From Arthrobacter sp. AFG20 (GTDB taxonomy: Bacteria; Actinomycetota; Actinomycetes; Actinomycetales; Micrococcaceae), in NCBI RefSeq assembly GCF_002892795.1, contig NZ_PJMC01000003.1, positions 1 to 64,000 on the forward strand: a DNA stretch of 64,000 bases, written 5' to 3'. Under the pieces are notes generated by a model that worked only from the letters and a program-made list of their open reading frames with translations, searched no databases and was not told the DNA's origin. Each line of letters begins with the position of its first letter. The stretch's first letter is position 1. Shown here in pieces: positions 14,715 to 23,753 of this stretch. The position numbers were made by a program, and so were the translations under genes.

Positions 14715-15440
14715 TCAGCCGTGGGCGTTCGTTGCCTGCTCGTACAGCCAGGTAATGTGCTTGCGCAGCAGGTCAGCGGCAAGGTCGGCGTCTTTGGCTT
14801 CAACGGCATCGAAAATGGCGTGGTGATGGGCCCTTAATTCCGCGAGGACAACAGGCCACTGCCCGACGGAAACCAAGGCGTCCTTGATGTAGTCCCGGAT
14901 TGAGCCACTCAAGGATTCCATGATGGTTTCAACCACTGTGTTGCCGGCCAATGCGCTGAGGGCTAAATGGAACTGCGCATCGAGGGCATGGAAGGTTTCA
15001 TGATCCATGTCCGGGGCATCCATCGTCAGGAGCAGTTCCCTGGCTTTCTGCAGACCGGCCGGATCATCATGCTGCACAGCCGCCCGGGCTGCTCCTGTTT
15101 CCAGCATGATGCGGGCCTCGATAATGTCGTGCAGCGGGAGCCGCCTGCTGGCGATGTGCATGCGGAGCGTGGAGGACAACCCTGCTGACGGTTCTGAGAC
15201 GATGACCGCGCCGGATTTCGGACCCGCGCCTCCGGAGCTCCGCAGGACCCCCAGGGCGTCCAGAATGCGCATTGCTTCGCGCACAGATGCCCGGGACATC
15301 CCGTAGGTTTCCGCCAGGATGCGCTCTCCGGGCAATTGGTCCCCGATCTTGAACCGCCCGGAGCGCAGGCCCGCTTCAACGTCCTGGAGCAGAGCATCGT
15401 ACGTTCGCTTCGCTGTTGATTCTTCTGCTGCTCCAGTCAT
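14715..15440 (-). CDS. GntR/FadR-family regulator of the glycolate locus
   Basis: A 241-residue regulator. The winged HTH (about residues 10-75) has LPGERILAETYGMSRASVREAMRILDALGVL. The FCD all-helical effector domain (about 95-220) has the metal/ligand residues Asp and His in IIEARIMLETGAARAA, FHALDAQFHLALSALAGN and AHHHAIFDAVEAKD. FCD proteins such as GlcC, LldR and PdhR sense small acids. It is the last gene behind the permease and GlcD oxidase and is separated from the oxidase gene by a hairpin. It therefore probably controls this locus in response to glycolate or lactate. The ATG at 15440 begins MTGAAEES. Confidence 0.87.
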   Translation of the reverse strand: MTGAAEESTAKRTYDALLQDVEAGLRSGRFKIGDQLPGERILAETYGMSRASVREAMRILDALGVLRSSGGAGPKSGAVIVSEPSAGLSSTLRMHIASRRLPLHDIIEARIMLETGAARAAVQHDDPAGLQKARELLLTMDAPDMDHETFHALDAQFHLALSALAGNTVVETIMESLSGSIRDYIKDALVSVGQWPVVLAELRAHHHAIFDAVEAKDADLAADLLRKHITWLYEQATNAHG

Positions 15441-15505
15441 TCTTCTATCCTGCCCTATGCCCGGCGGCCTGCTTTCCGGTGCGCACCGCAAGGAGGGCCA
15501 GGAAA

Positions 15506-15539
15506 GGGATATTGGAACGCTTGACAGTTCCAATATCCC
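15506..15539 (-). terminator. Hairpin after the GlcD-type oxidase gene
   Basis: GGGATATTGGAAC (15506-15518) and GTTCCAATATCCC (15527-15539) are perfect 13-bp arms around an 8-nt loop. On the minus strand the stem is followed by TTTCC and lies 31 bp after the oxidase stop. It is probably a (partial) terminator that lowers readthrough into the GntR gene; an operator role is possible because the GntR start is 65 bp further on. Confidence 0.6.
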
Positions 15540-15569
15540 CCTGCCTCGGACGTTTCTGCCCCGTCCCGC

Positions 15570-16940
15570 TTAGATGGCTTTGCCGGGATTCAGGATCCCC
15601 TGCGGGTCAAAGACATTGCGGATGGACCGTTGTAGTTCGAGGGAGATGTCTCCGAGCTCTTCCTGGAGCCAGTCCCGCTTGAGAAGGCCGACGCCGTGTT
15701 CCCCGGTAAGGGTTCCACCAAGACGCTGAGCCAAGTAGAACATCTCGCCGAGGGCGGCTTTGGCGGGCCCGTCCGTTATGGATTCGCCTTCACCCACGAC
15801 GATCATCGGGTGGAGGTTTCCGTCGGCAGCATGGGCAACGTTGAAGATACGCACCCCCGTTTTCCGGGAAATGTCTTCCAGCCCGGCGAAAACTGCCGAG
15901 AGCTTGTTACGTGGCACGCCAATGTCGCAGATCGAAACGCGGCCAAGGCGTTCCAGCGATGGAATCGCTTCCCTTCGAGTGGCGACGAGCGCATCCGCGT
16001 CAGCAATGTCAACAGCCTTCTCGATGTGACTGGCAAACGGTTCGATGGCTTTGAGGAGGACATCCTGTTCCAGGAATGCGCCGTATCCGTCGGTTTGGGC
16101 CAACAGGAAGGCGCCGCCTTTTGACCGGTGGTTGGTTCCGAGCGCAGCATCGACGGCCTCGAGGGTGGGACCGTCCATAAGTTCCAGTACTGACGGTTGC
16201 AGCCGGGCCGCGATAATGGCGGAAGCAGCCAGGGCGGCGGCGTCGACATCGGGGAAGTACGCGGCTACGGTGGCAGTCTGGATCGGGCGGGGCCGGAGCC
16301 GCAGCGTTGCCTCCACCACCACACCGAGAGTTCCTTCAGAGCCGATCATTAGGGCATTCAGGTCATATCCGGTAACGCCCTTGATCGTCTCCCGCCCCGT
16401 TTTCAGGATCCGGCCATCGGGCAGCACAACACGGAGCGCCAGGACGGACTCCCGCGTCACGCCGTATTTGGCACACCACATTCCACCGGCGTTCGTGGCA
16501 ATGTTGCCGCCGATGGAACATATGGCCGTACTGGCAGGGTCCGGCGCGTAGAAGAGGCCATGGGCGTTCGCTGCCGCGTTCACTTCGGCGTTGAGGACGC
16601 CGGGCTCAACCACCGCCAACTGCTCCACCGGATCGATATGGAGGATGCGGTTCATCCGGGACAGGTCGAGGACCACTTCTCCTGCCTTCGCTGAGGCTCC
16701 GGCCGCCAGCCCGGTCCCGGCACCGCGTGGAACAACGGGGACGTGATGCGCCACTGCAAGTTTCATTGCCTGGACGACGTCGTCCGCGCTGGTGGCATAA
16801 ACGACACCGTCCGGAAGGCTGGGCGGAACGTAGCCGGAACGGTCCGTGCTCACCCGGACACGCTCGTCCAGATCGGTAGAAGAGTGTGCACTACCGTTGA
16901 GAAGAGCTGCTGACGGTGTAACAACTGCTGAAATAGTCAT
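15570..16940 (-). CDS. glcD: FAD-linked oxidase, GlcD-type (glycolate or D-lactate)
   Basis: A 456-residue flavoprotein. The PCMH-type FAD-binding domain occupies about residues 35-215 (VPVVPRGAGTGLAAGAS, DPASTAICSIGGNIATNAGG, KGVTGYDLNALMIGSEGTLG). A FAD-oxidase C-terminal domain follows, with HAADGNLHPMIV and TGEHGVGLLKRDWL. It should oxidise a 2-hydroxy acid such as glycolate or D-lactate. The ATG at 16940 (MTISAVV) has GAGG upstream. It follows the permease gene by 86 bp. In E. coli GlcD works with GlcE and GlcF; neither is present here, so the partner may lie elsewhere or the enzyme may act alone like a D-lactate dehydrogenase. Confidence 0.85.
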   Translation of the reverse strand: MTISAVVTPSAALLNGSAHSSTDLDERVRVSTDRSGYVPPSLPDGVVYATSADDVVQAMKLAVAHHVPVVPRGAGTGLAAGASAKAGEVVLDLSRMNRILHIDPVEQLAVVEPGVLNAEVNAAANAHGLFYAPDPASTAICSIGGNIATNAGGMWCAKYGVTRESVLALRVVLPDGRILKTGRETIKGVTGYDLNALMIGSEGTLGVVVEATLRLRPRPIQTATVAAYFPDVDAAALAASAIIAARLQPSVLELMDGPTLEAVDAALGTNHRSKGGAFLLAQTDGYGAFLEQDVLLKAIEPFASHIEKAVDIADADALVATRREAIPSLERLGRVSICDIGVPRNKLSAVFAGLEDISRKTGVRIFNVAHAADGNLHPMIVVGEGESITDGPAKAALGEMFYLAQRLGGTLTGEHGVGLLKRDWLQEELGDISLELQRSIRNVFDPQGILNPGKAI

Positions 16941-17026
16941 CGAAGTAACCTCTTTGTTTTCTTGGGGCATAAGTCGGTTGGAACCGCTCCGCATTGCCAT
17001 GTTCGTTTGCGTGGGTGACGCGGAAG

Positions 17027-18775
17027 TCAAGGAACCATCCAGCCAAGTACCGGGGTTGATTGCAGCCAAACCAGAAGGGTCATGATGCCCAGGAGCCCAA
17101 GGCTCCAGCCCAGAAGCTTCCTGAAAAGCGTTCCTTCGGACCCTTCGAGGCCAACAGCAGCTGCAGCTACCGCCAGGTTCTGCAGCGACAGCATCTTGCC
17201 CATCACGCCGGCGGAAGAGTTTGCCGCTGCCATCAGCACCGGAGGCAGGCCCGTCTGTTCGGCTGCGGCAACCTGGAGTTGGCCGAAGAGCGAGTTGGAT
17301 GAGGTGTCAGAGCCGGTCAGTGCGACTCCAATCCAGCCGATTACCGGGGAGAGCAGGGCGAAGAAGCCGCCGGCCGAGGCCAGGGCCAGACCGAGGGAAG
17401 TGGTCTGCCCGGACAGGTTCATGACGAACGACAGGGCGAGGACAGATGTCACGGTCACGATGGTCCACCGCAGCTGCTTGAGGGTTTCCCAGTAGATCCG
17501 CAGGCCCTGGGAGGCAGGCACGCGGTACAGGACCATGGTGATCGCGCCGGAGATCAAGAGCAGCGTACCGGTGGCCTTGAGATGGTCGAACTTGAACTTC
17601 TGCGCGGCAACATGCTGCCCCTCGGCGTCGATCACGTCCAGGCCCGGCCACGCAAAGCTGACGCTTCCGACGACGCTTAGCCAGCTTTTTACCGCGGGAA
17701 TCTGGGCTATGGAGAAGATGGTCATGATGATCAGGTAGGGGGCGACGGCCATCCAGATCTCCCGTGGTTCGGGCCGCTGTGCGGTGTCGGCCCGCGTCAT
17801 CACCCGGGTGGTGGCTGCCGCCGATACTGCCTCCGTTACGGAGGCAGAAGCCGGAACTCGTCCCGGGGCGGTGCGGGCGGGCGTGGACGCGCCGGACGGC
17901 AGCTCGTCCCCTGGCTGGTCGTCGCCGCTGACCTGGCCTGACATCTCTATGGTTTCCCTGGGTTGCCAGACACGAAGCATGAGGAGCACGGCTGCCACCG
18001 TGGCTACGGCGGCCACAACGTCCGTAAGCTCAACGGCGAAATAGTTCGCCGTAATGAACTGGAAAATTCCGAATACCGCGCCGGCCACCAGGGCCACCGG
18101 CCAGGTCTGCTTCAGGCCGCGTTTGCCGTCCACGATGAAGACGAGCAGGAGCGGCACGATCAGGGCGATGAATGGCGTCTGACGGCCGGCCATCGAGGAG
18201 AGGTCATGAAGGGGCAGGCCGGTGACGCCGTTCAGGGCAATGATGGGTGCGGCCATGGCGCCGAAGGCCACTGGGGCAGTATTTGCGAGGAGCGAGACCA
18301 CGGCGGACTTTAGCGGTTTCATGCCGGCCGCCATGAGCATTGCTGCCGTGATGGCCACCGGCGCGCCAAATCCGGCCAGGGATTCAAGCAGGGCGCCGAA
18401 GCAGAACGCGATCAGGATCGACAGGATGCGCAGGTCATTGGAGATGGACCTGATCGTCCGGCCCAGGGCATCGAACCACGGGGTGGCGACGGTGAGCTTG
18501 TAGACCCACAGGGCGTTCACCAGAATCCACAGGATAGGAAAGAGTCCGTAAAAGGCGCCAGCGGCGGTGGCGCTGAGGGCCTGATCCACTGGCATCTGCC
18601 ACACCGCGACAGCCAGGACGATGGACAGCAGCAGGCTGATGAGGGCGGCTTTGGCTGCTTTAACACGGAAAACACCCAACAGGACAAACAAAAGAATCAA
18701 CGGCAACGCCGCACACAAGGCGGATAGGCCCAGTGAACCCCAGAGGGGATCAACGACTTGCTGGTAAGTGCTCAC
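17027..18775 (-). CDS. LctP/GlcA-family lactate or glycolate permease
   Basis: A 582-residue integral membrane protein with about 13-14 helices of the L-lactate permease family. Family segments include LWVYKLTVATPWFDALGRTI, LIAFCFGALLESLAGFGAPVAITAAM and LTGSDTSSNSLFGQLQ, followed by NSSAGVMGKM. A variable, Pro/Ala/Ser/Asp-rich cytoplasmic loop lies near residues 275-330. The start is a GTG at 18775 with AAAGGAG 6-7 nt upstream. It is the first gene of the minus-strand unit permease-oxidase-regulator, divergent from malate synthase G. Given malate synthase and GlcG across the promoter region, glycolate is the best-supported substrate; lactate is the family alternative. Confidence 0.87.
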   Translation of the reverse strand: MSTYQQVVDPLWGSLGLSALCAALPLILLFVLLGVFRVKAAKAALISLLLSIVLAVAVWQMPVDQALSATAAGAFYGLFPILWILVNALWVYKLTVATPWFDALGRTIRSISNDLRILSILIAFCFGALLESLAGFGAPVAITAAMLMAAGMKPLKSAVVSLLANTAPVAFGAMAAPIIALNGVTGLPLHDLSSMAGRQTPFIALIVPLLLVFIVDGKRGLKQTWPVALVAGAVFGIFQFITANYFAVELTDVVAAVATVAAVLLMLRVWQPRETIEMSGQVSGDDQPGDELPSGASTPARTAPGRVPASASVTEAVSAAATTRVMTRADTAQRPEPREIWMAVAPYLIIMTIFSIAQIPAVKSWLSVVGSVSFAWPGLDVIDAEGQHVAAQKFKFDHLKATGTLLLISGAITMVLYRVPASQGLRIYWETLKQLRWTIVTVTSVLALSFVMNLSGQTTSLGLALASAGGFFALLSPVIGWIGVALTGSDTSSNSLFGQLQVAAAEQTGLPPVLMAAANSSAGVMGKMLSLQNLAVAAAAVGLEGSEGTLFRKLLGWSLGLLGIMTLLVWLQSTPVLGWMVP

Positions 18776-18936
18776 AAAAAACTCCTTTGTATTTGGAGCG
18801 GGGAGGGAAAGTATGTGGCGCCTAGAGCTGAAAGCGTCATCTCCACCGGGAGGTCCTCAGGCAACTTTGGCGACAATAGAGAGACTCAAACCGATGGGGC
18901 GTATTCCGTCATGCGGAAAACATGTTCTGCTTTACG

Positions 18937-18976
18937 GACCGACCTTACGTATCGGTCTGACCATTAGTCAATGGTC
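18937..18976. promoter_or_regulatory. Palindromes in the divergent glycolate promoter region
   Basis: Two inverted repeats lie next to each other: GACCGA/TCGGTC (18937-18942, 18952-18957) and the tighter GACCATT-AGTC-AATGGTC (18959-18965, 18970-18976). The second has the GGTC/GACC half-sites commonly bound by FadR-type GntR proteins. The rest of the 307-bp gap 18776-19082 is AT-richer promoter sequence. Confidence 0.5.
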
Positions 18977-19046
18977 TTCCGCAACTAATTTTTCACCGTT
19001 GACAGGCATTGCGGTGCTGGCTAAGTTCTACTTATTGAAAAGTTCT

Positions 19047-19061
19047 TTCCGCTTTGCGGAA
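19047..19061. promoter_or_regulatory. Palindrome TTCCGC-TTT-GCGGAA before malate synthase
   Basis: A perfect 6-bp palindrome with a 3-bp spacer, 21 bp upstream of the malate synthase start. It overlaps the region just before the AGGAG site. The half-site GCGGAA also occurs at 18913-18918 and TTCCGC at 18977-18982, so one protein could bind several times in this region. Confidence 0.45.
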
Positions 19062-19082
19062 TTTTAGGAGTAGGCGAAAAGC

Positions 19083-21263
19083 ATGTCGAATCGAATAGAA
19101 ATGAACGGCCTCAGCATCGCCGAAGAGCTCTATGCCTTCGTCCGGGACGAGGCGTTGCCAGGCACCGGTCTCGAGGAAGCGGCATTTTGGAGCAGCGCCG
19201 GGGCGCTAATCAGGGAGTTCTCGCCGCAAGTCCGCGAGCTGCTGGGCACTCGTGACCGGCTGCAACAGCAGCTCGACGACTTCCACAGCTCGAACGGCCC
19301 GGCGCATCCTGAGGTCTACGAGGAGTTCCTGCGTTCGATCGGATACTTGGCCGATGAGCCTGCGGATTTCACCATCACGACCGATCGGGTTGACCCCGAA
19401 ATCGCCACGGTTTCCGGACCCCAACTGGTGGTGCCGCTGCTGAATGCACGCTTTGCCGTCAACGCGGCCAACGCCCGCTGGGGCTCGCTGTACGATGCCT
19501 TGTACGGCGCCGACGTCATCGACGAAGCAGAGGGACGTGAACGAACGGGCGGCTACAACCCTGTCCGGGGTGCCGCCGTCGTCGCCCGCGGGCGACAGTT
19601 CCTGGACGAGCACGCGCCCTTGGCGGCCGGCTCGCACGCGAATGTTACCGCCTACCGTGTCGCAGGCGGCGTCCTCGTCGCCGAGACCCCGAACGGCACG
19701 ACAGAGCTGGCCAAGCCCGACCAGCTCCGCGGCTATCGCGGAACCGCGGAGGAGCCGGAGGCCGTGCTGCTCGTCCATCACGGCCTGCACGTGGAGATCC
19801 AGATCGACTTCACCCATCCCGTCGCCAAGGGCGATCCGGCTGGCGTCAAGGACATCGTGCTGGAGTCCGCGGTCACGACAATCATGGACCTTGAGGACTC
19901 GGTGGCGGCCGTCGACGCCGAGGATAAGGTGGTCGGCTACCGCAACTGGCTTCAGCTGATGCAGGGCACGCTGACCGCCGAGGTCGCCAAGGGCTCGGGC
20001 ACTTATACCCGTCGGTTGAACCCCGACCGCGTCTACACCGCACCCGACGGCTCCGAACTGTCTCTGCCTGGCCGCTCGCTGCTTCTCATCCGCCAAGTCG
20101 GCCACCTTATGACGAGCGACGCCGTTCTTGATGCGGCCGGTGATCCGGTGCCGGAAGAAATCCTCGACGCCCTGTTCACAGGCCTCGGCTCGGTGCACGA
20201 CTTGCGCGGGCCGAACGCCGGCCACAACTCTCGGAGCGGCTCGGTATACATCGTGAAGCCAAAGATGCACGGCCCGCGCGAAGTGGCTGTGGCCTGCGCC
20301 CTACTCGCGGGCACGGAGTCCGTGCTGCGCCTTGACCCGCTCACCCTCAAGATCGGAATCATGGACGAGGAGCGCCGCACCTCGGCCAACCTCAAAGCGT
20401 GCATCTGGGAGGCACGCGATCGCGTCGTATTCATCAACACCGGATTCTTGGACCGCACAGGCGACGAGCTCCACACCTCCATGTTGGCGGCGCCCATGGT
20501 GCGCAAGGCCGACATGCGCTCCTCCGCTTGGATTGCCGCCTACGAGGACGCCAACGTCGACATTGGACTGGAGTGCGGATTCCGCGGCCGGGCCCAGATC
20601 GGCAAGGGCATGTGGGCGGCGCCGGACAACCTGGCGGACATGCTCGCCCAAAAGATCGCCCACCCGCTTGCCGGGGCCAACTGCGCTTGGGTTCCCTCGC
20701 CGACCGCCGCGACTCTCCACGCCATCCACTACCACCAGGTCGACGTGGATGCCCGGCAGGCCGAGCTCGGCGGGGCACGCCGGTCCACGTTGCGGCAACT
20801 GCTCACCATCCCGGTCGGGGATCCCTCCGATTGGGACGCCGATGCTCGACGCAACGAGCTGGACAACAATATCCAGAGCACCTTGGGCTACGTCGTGCGC
20901 TGGGTGAACGCCGGCGTCGGATGCTCCAAGGTTCCCGACATTCACGGCGTGGCACTCATGGAGGATCGGGCCACCTGCCGTATCAGCTCGCAGCATGTCT
21001 CCAATTGGCTCCGGCACGGCGTTGTTACCACGGAGCAGGTGGAAGAATCGCTGCGCAGAATGGCCGCGGTCGTCGACGCGCAGAACGCCTCAGATCCGGA
21101 CTATCTGCCGATGTCCCCGGCGTTCGACACCGAAGCGTTCCTGGCCGCCCGCGAGCTTGTACTTGACGGCATCGCGCAGCCGTCCGGATACACCGAACCC
21201 GTTCTGCACCGGCGGCGGGCCACGCAGAAACACATCGACGACCTTGTCAGGAGCACCCCATGA
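19083..21263 (+). CDS. glcB: Malate synthase G
   Basis: A 726-residue enzyme that condenses glyoxylate with acetyl-CoA to malate. It is full length for the G isoform (about 720-730). Family segments include [31 protein letters not shown], the substrate-binding stretch [33 protein letters not shown] and [18 protein letters not shown]. The ATG at 19083 has AGGAG about 11 nt upstream. Its stop overlaps the start of the next gene as ATGA. Together with the divergent permease and GlcD oxidase it completes a route from glycolate through glyoxylate into the TCA cycle. Confidence 0.95.
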   Translation: MSNRIEMNGLSIAEELYAFVRDEALPGTGLEEAAFWSSAGALIREFSPQVRELLGTRDRLQQQLDDFHSSNGPAHPEVYEEFLRSIGYLADEPADFTITTDRVDPEIATVSGPQLVVPLLNARFAVNAANARWGSLYDALYGADVIDEAEGRERTGGYNPVRGAAVVARGRQFLDEHAPLAAGSHANVTAYRVAGGVLVAETPNGTTELAKPDQLRGYRGTAEEPEAVLLVHHGLHVEIQIDFTHPVAKGDPAGVKDIVLESAVTTIMDLEDSVAAVDAEDKVVGYRNWLQLMQGTLTAEVAKGSGTYTRRLNPDRVYTAPDGSELSLPGRSLLLIRQVGHLMTSDAVLDAAGDPVPEEILDALFTGLGSVHDLRGPNAGHNSRSGSVYIVKPKMHGPREVAVACALLAGTESVLRLDPLTLKIGIMDEERRTSANLKACIWEARDRVVFINTGFLDRTGDELHTSMLAAPMVRKADMRSSAWIAAYEDANVDIGLECGFRGRAQIGKGMWAAPDNLADMLAQKIAHPLAGANCAWVPSPTAATLHAIHYHQVDVDARQAELGGARRSTLRQLLTIPVGDPSDWDADARRNELDNNIQSTLGYVVRWVNAGVGCSKVPDIHGVALMEDRATCRISSQHVSNWLRHGVVTTEQVEESLRRMAAVVDAQNASDPDYLPMSPAFDTEAFLAARELVLDGIAQPSGYTEPVLHRRRATQKHIDDLVRSTP

Positions 21264-21688
21264 GCATTGACCTAGCGACTGCCCAATCCATCATCGCCAA
21301 CGCGTTCGAGTCGGGTCAGCAGCATGGATTCAAACCGCTGACCGTCGTCGTGCTCGACGCCGGAGGCCACGTTATCGCCGTCGCTCGCCAGGACGGCGCT
21401 TCGAATAACCGCTTTGAAATTGCCCAAGGCAAGGCCTATGGGGCCGTTGCCCTCGGGATGGGCTCGCGGGCCCTCATGGAGCGCGCGGAGCAGCAGGCCT
21501 ACTTCATCACCGCTGCGACCGCCGCTCTCGGCGGCCGCCTGATCCCGGTGCCCGGTGGCGTTCTCGTGCGCGATGACGACGGCACGCTCAAGGGTGCCGT
21601 CGGCATCAGCGGGGACAGCTCTGACAATGACGAGACCGCGGCGGCGACGGCGATCAAGGCGTCCGGTTTGACGGCGCAGGTGGCCTGA
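21260..21688 (+). CDS. glcG: GlcG/HbpS-family protein (DUF336)
   Basis: A 142-residue protein of the GlcG/HbpS-like family, with the conserved start [21 protein letters not shown] and the Gly-rich centre [29 protein letters not shown]. HbpS in Streptomyces binds haem. The role of GlcG in glycolate operons is unknown, but the gene is found there in E. coli as well. It overlaps the malate synthase stop by 4 bp (ATGA), so the two are translationally coupled. A strong hairpin follows 12 bp after its stop. Confidence 0.87.
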   Translation: MSIDLATAQSIIANAFESGQQHGFKPLTVVVLDAGGHVIAVARQDGASNNRFEIAQGKAYGAVALGMGSRALMERAEQQAYFITAATAALGGRLIPVPGGVLVRDDDGTLKGAVGISGDSSDNDETAAATAIKASGLTAQVA

Positions 21689-21700
21689 CCGACGGTGACC

Positions 21701-21744
21701 GGACCCGCCGGGCTCACGCTCACGCGCGTGGGCCCGGCGGGTCC
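21701..21744. terminator. Bidirectional terminator hairpin
   Basis: GGACCCGCCGGGC (21701-21713) pairs perfectly with GCCCGGCGGGTCC (21732-21744) around an 18-nt loop that itself contains CACGC/GCGTG. It lies between the convergent glcG (stop 21688) and the reductase-like gene (stop 21758), 12-14 bp from each. There is no strong U-tract, as is common in actinobacteria. Confidence 0.75.
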
Positions 21745-21757
21745 CGGCATGACTGGT

Positions 21758-22309
21758 TCAGTCGTTGCGCACGCTGTAGGTGCTGACGACGTTGCCCTTG
21801 CTGGTCCTGTACTGGTCCTGCAGTTCCAGCCTTGTGAGCGGGTCGCCGTCCTCGAACAGCCGCCGCCCACTGCCGGCCACTACGGGATGCGTCATGAGCG
21901 TCAACTCATCGAGCAGGCCGGCGAACAGCAGTTGCCGCGTGACTGAAATGCTGCCGCATACGGCGATCTCGCCGCCGTCGCGCTTTTTTAGATCCACTAC
22001 GAAATCCTCCAGCGGTGCGTCGACCAGGCGCGAGTTTTCCCACTCCAGCGGCTCCGACAGGGTGCGCGATACGACGAACTTCTCCACCGGGTTGATGAAG
22101 GCGGCGAAGTCCTCGTCTCGGGAAGCGTTCGGCCAGTAGCCCGCCCATTCCTGATAGCTGACCCGCCCGAGGACGACTGTGTCCACGGTGTTGATCATCT
22201 TGGTCAGTCCCTTGCCCAAATCCTCATCGAAGCTGTCGAACTGGAACTTGAACGGGTCCTGCACCACGCCGTCTACGGAGTGGAACAGTCCGGCGGTCAC
22301 TTTGCGCAT
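21758..22309 (-). CDS. Dihydrofolate reductase-like (RibD C-terminal domain) protein
   Basis: A 183-residue protein of the RibD-C/DHFR-like family common in soil actinobacteria. It starts MRKVTAGLFHSVDGVVQDP, has TVVLGRVSYQEWAGYWP, and ends with the family's IAVCGSISVTRQLLFAGLLDELTL and PVVAGSGRRLFED. This fold binds NADPH, but the substrate of these stand-alone proteins is generally unknown. The ATG at 22309 is chosen over a TTG 12 bp upstream because GGAGG lies 5 bp before it. Confidence 0.85.
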   Translation of the reverse strand: MRKVTAGLFHSVDGVVQDPFKFQFDSFDEDLGKGLTKMINTVDTVVLGRVSYQEWAGYWPNASRDEDFAAFINPVEKFVVSRTLSEPLEWENSRLVDAPLEDFVVDLKKRDGGEIAVCGSISVTRQLLFAGLLDELTLMTHPVVAGSGRRLFEDGDPLTRLELQDQYRTSKGNVVSTYSVRND

Positions 22310-22467
22310 CCATGCCTCCAAATAAGGTCGTCGTCAGGCATTACGGTATTCGTCGACGGCCGCCGGGGGAAGGTTTTTCGCTGAAACCGGCGGCGGCTGC
22401 CGAGCGGCCGTTGCCAGTATCCTATGCTGGGGCCAGGAATCGGCGTCGAAATCTTTAGGGGGCAACG

Positions 22468-22926
22468 ATGTTGCACCGGGCTGCCTTCGGCCTCACCACG
22501 GCCATGGCGCTATTGCTTGCGGGATGTTCGGTGCCGCAGGCGGACCCGGCAGCGGCGTCGGCTGTGCCTTCGGTCCGGCAGGAGATGCCGACGGCGGTGG
22601 TGCAAAGTGCGGGAGGCAAGAAGGCCGTGGTGCACGCCGGAGTCTCGTCGGCTCCCGAGCAAGGCGGCCAGCTCATCGGCAGCCTTGCGGCGGACGGGGC
22701 CGGATGCATCGTGGTGCGCACTCGCGACGGAGAAACAACAACGCTGGTCTTCCCGGAAGGCACTACTTTCAAGGGCGAATCACTTGCTCTGCCGGATGGT
22801 TCATCCCTGTCCGATGGGGACGACGTGGCCCTGGACGGTGCGCGTGTTCCGGCTGATGAGAAATTGAGCCTGTGCCCGAATTACTTCAGGCTCTTCTCAG
22901 TCGTGAGAGCCACCGTCAACCCATAG
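22468..22926 (+). CDS. Predicted lipoprotein, 152 residues
   Basis: A signal peptide with lipobox LLAGC (Cys at residue 20) is followed by an Ala/Ser-rich linker and a beta-rich domain of about 90 residues (TRDGETTTLVFPEGTTFKGE, ALPDGSSLSDGDDVALDG). The layout recalls small secreted OB-like or DUF-type domains, but no family is recognised. The start has GGGGGC upstream only weakly. The stop codon is the first part of a two-unit 32-bp repeat array that fills the gap to the convergent lipoprotein gene. Confidence 0.72.
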   Translation: MLHRAAFGLTTAMALLLAGCSVPQADPAAASAVPSVRQEMPTAVVQSAGGKKAVVHAGVSSAPEQGGQLIGSLAADGAGCIVVRTRDGETTTLVFPEGTTFKGESLALPDGSSLSDGDDVALDGARVPADEKLSLCPNYFRLFSVVRATVNP

Positions 22927-22989
22927 CGGCAGGATGTGAGGAAGCGTCGGGTGGGAAGCGGCAGGATGTGAGGAAGCGACAGGTCGGGC
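22926..22989 (+). repeat. Two 32-bp repeat units filling the gap between two stop codons
   Basis: Units start at 22926 (GCGGCAGGATGTGAGGAAG) and 22958 (GCGGCAGGATGTGAGGAAG), exactly 32 bp apart. Together they occupy the whole space between the stop of the lipoprotein gene ending at 22926 and the stop of the convergent gene at 22989. They belong to the dispersed GTGAGGA family. Confidence 0.8.
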
Positions 22990-23420
22990 TAGCTGCGGGC
23001 GACCAGCACGTTGTCGTGTACCTTTTTCCAGCCCTCTGACTGCAGATGGTTCGTGTCGTAGCCGTCTGTGACGAGCATCGTGGACCCGGCGCCGCGGACA
23101 TCGACCTTGACGATCTCGCCGTCGGTCACCGGGCTCGAGCAGCTCGATCCCCACATCGGGGGAGTGGCGGTCGGAACAACTATCAGGCATGCCGCATGGG
23201 ATTCTTGCTTAGTTACGGCGAAGTACTTGACCCCGTCATCCACCGCGAGCAGGCGGATATTCTCCGGATTCTCGACATCGCTGACCTGGACTCCGTCCGG
23301 GAGCCGGTCATCCGCCGTCGCCGGGCGGTCGAGTGCCTTGAGTTCTGATGGGGCCGAGCAGCCGGTGAGCAGCAACCCGCCCAATACGGCTGCCATTAGC
23401 GGAACTGAGTAACGATTCAT
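22989..23420 (-). CDS. Predicted lipoprotein, 143 residues
   Basis: A signal peptide with lipobox LLTGC (Cys at residue 21) precedes an extracytoplasmic domain of about 110 residues. Three later Cys (two close together in WGSSCSSP-type context and one in AACLIVV) could form a disulfide. No family is recognised. It converges on the lipoprotein gene at 22468; the two are separated only by 32-bp repeats. The ATG at 23420 has GGGGGC upstream. Confidence 0.68.
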   Translation of the reverse strand: MNRYSVPLMAAVLGGLLLTGCSAPSELKALDRPATADDRLPDGVQVSDVENPENIRLLAVDDGVKYFAVTKQESHAACLIVVPTATPPMWGSSCSSPVTDGEIVKVDVRGAGSTMLVTDGYDTNHLQSEGWKKVHDNVLVARS

Positions 23421-23580
23421 AGCGCTGCCCCCTCAGGCGTGGCGTTGCCCTGACGCTACACGTCGGTTCTGGTTTAGGGAACTTTTCGGACTATCGTTTC
23501 GAATTCCAGAATGGCGTTCTCTGCCAGCGAGGATGCCAGGTTCTCGTCGCCGTCAGCGATGGCCCTTCCGTGTCCTCAAC

Positions 23581-23664
23581 GCTTCCTCACTTTTCGTCGC
23601 CTCACCCCAAACGCTTCCTCACCTCTAGTCGCTTCACCCCAAACGCTTCCTCACCTCTGTTTCC
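23581..23664 (-). repeat. Three units of the 32-bp dispersed repeat
   Basis: CTTCCTCAC begins at 23582, 23614 and 23646, exactly 32 bp apart, in reverse orientation. Unlike most copies it sits between two divergent genes (starts at 23420 and 23754), not at gene ends. The rest of the 333-bp gap 23421-23753 shows no other feature apart from the RBS at 23741-23748. Confidence 0.8.
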
Positions 23665-23753
23665 TGGACGTTGAATATCCAGGCGAGCACCGCCGTCGGA
23701 CTTCCGGATGGGGTATCTTGCGGGTATCCGACCGCCAGCTAAGGGGAGTCATC

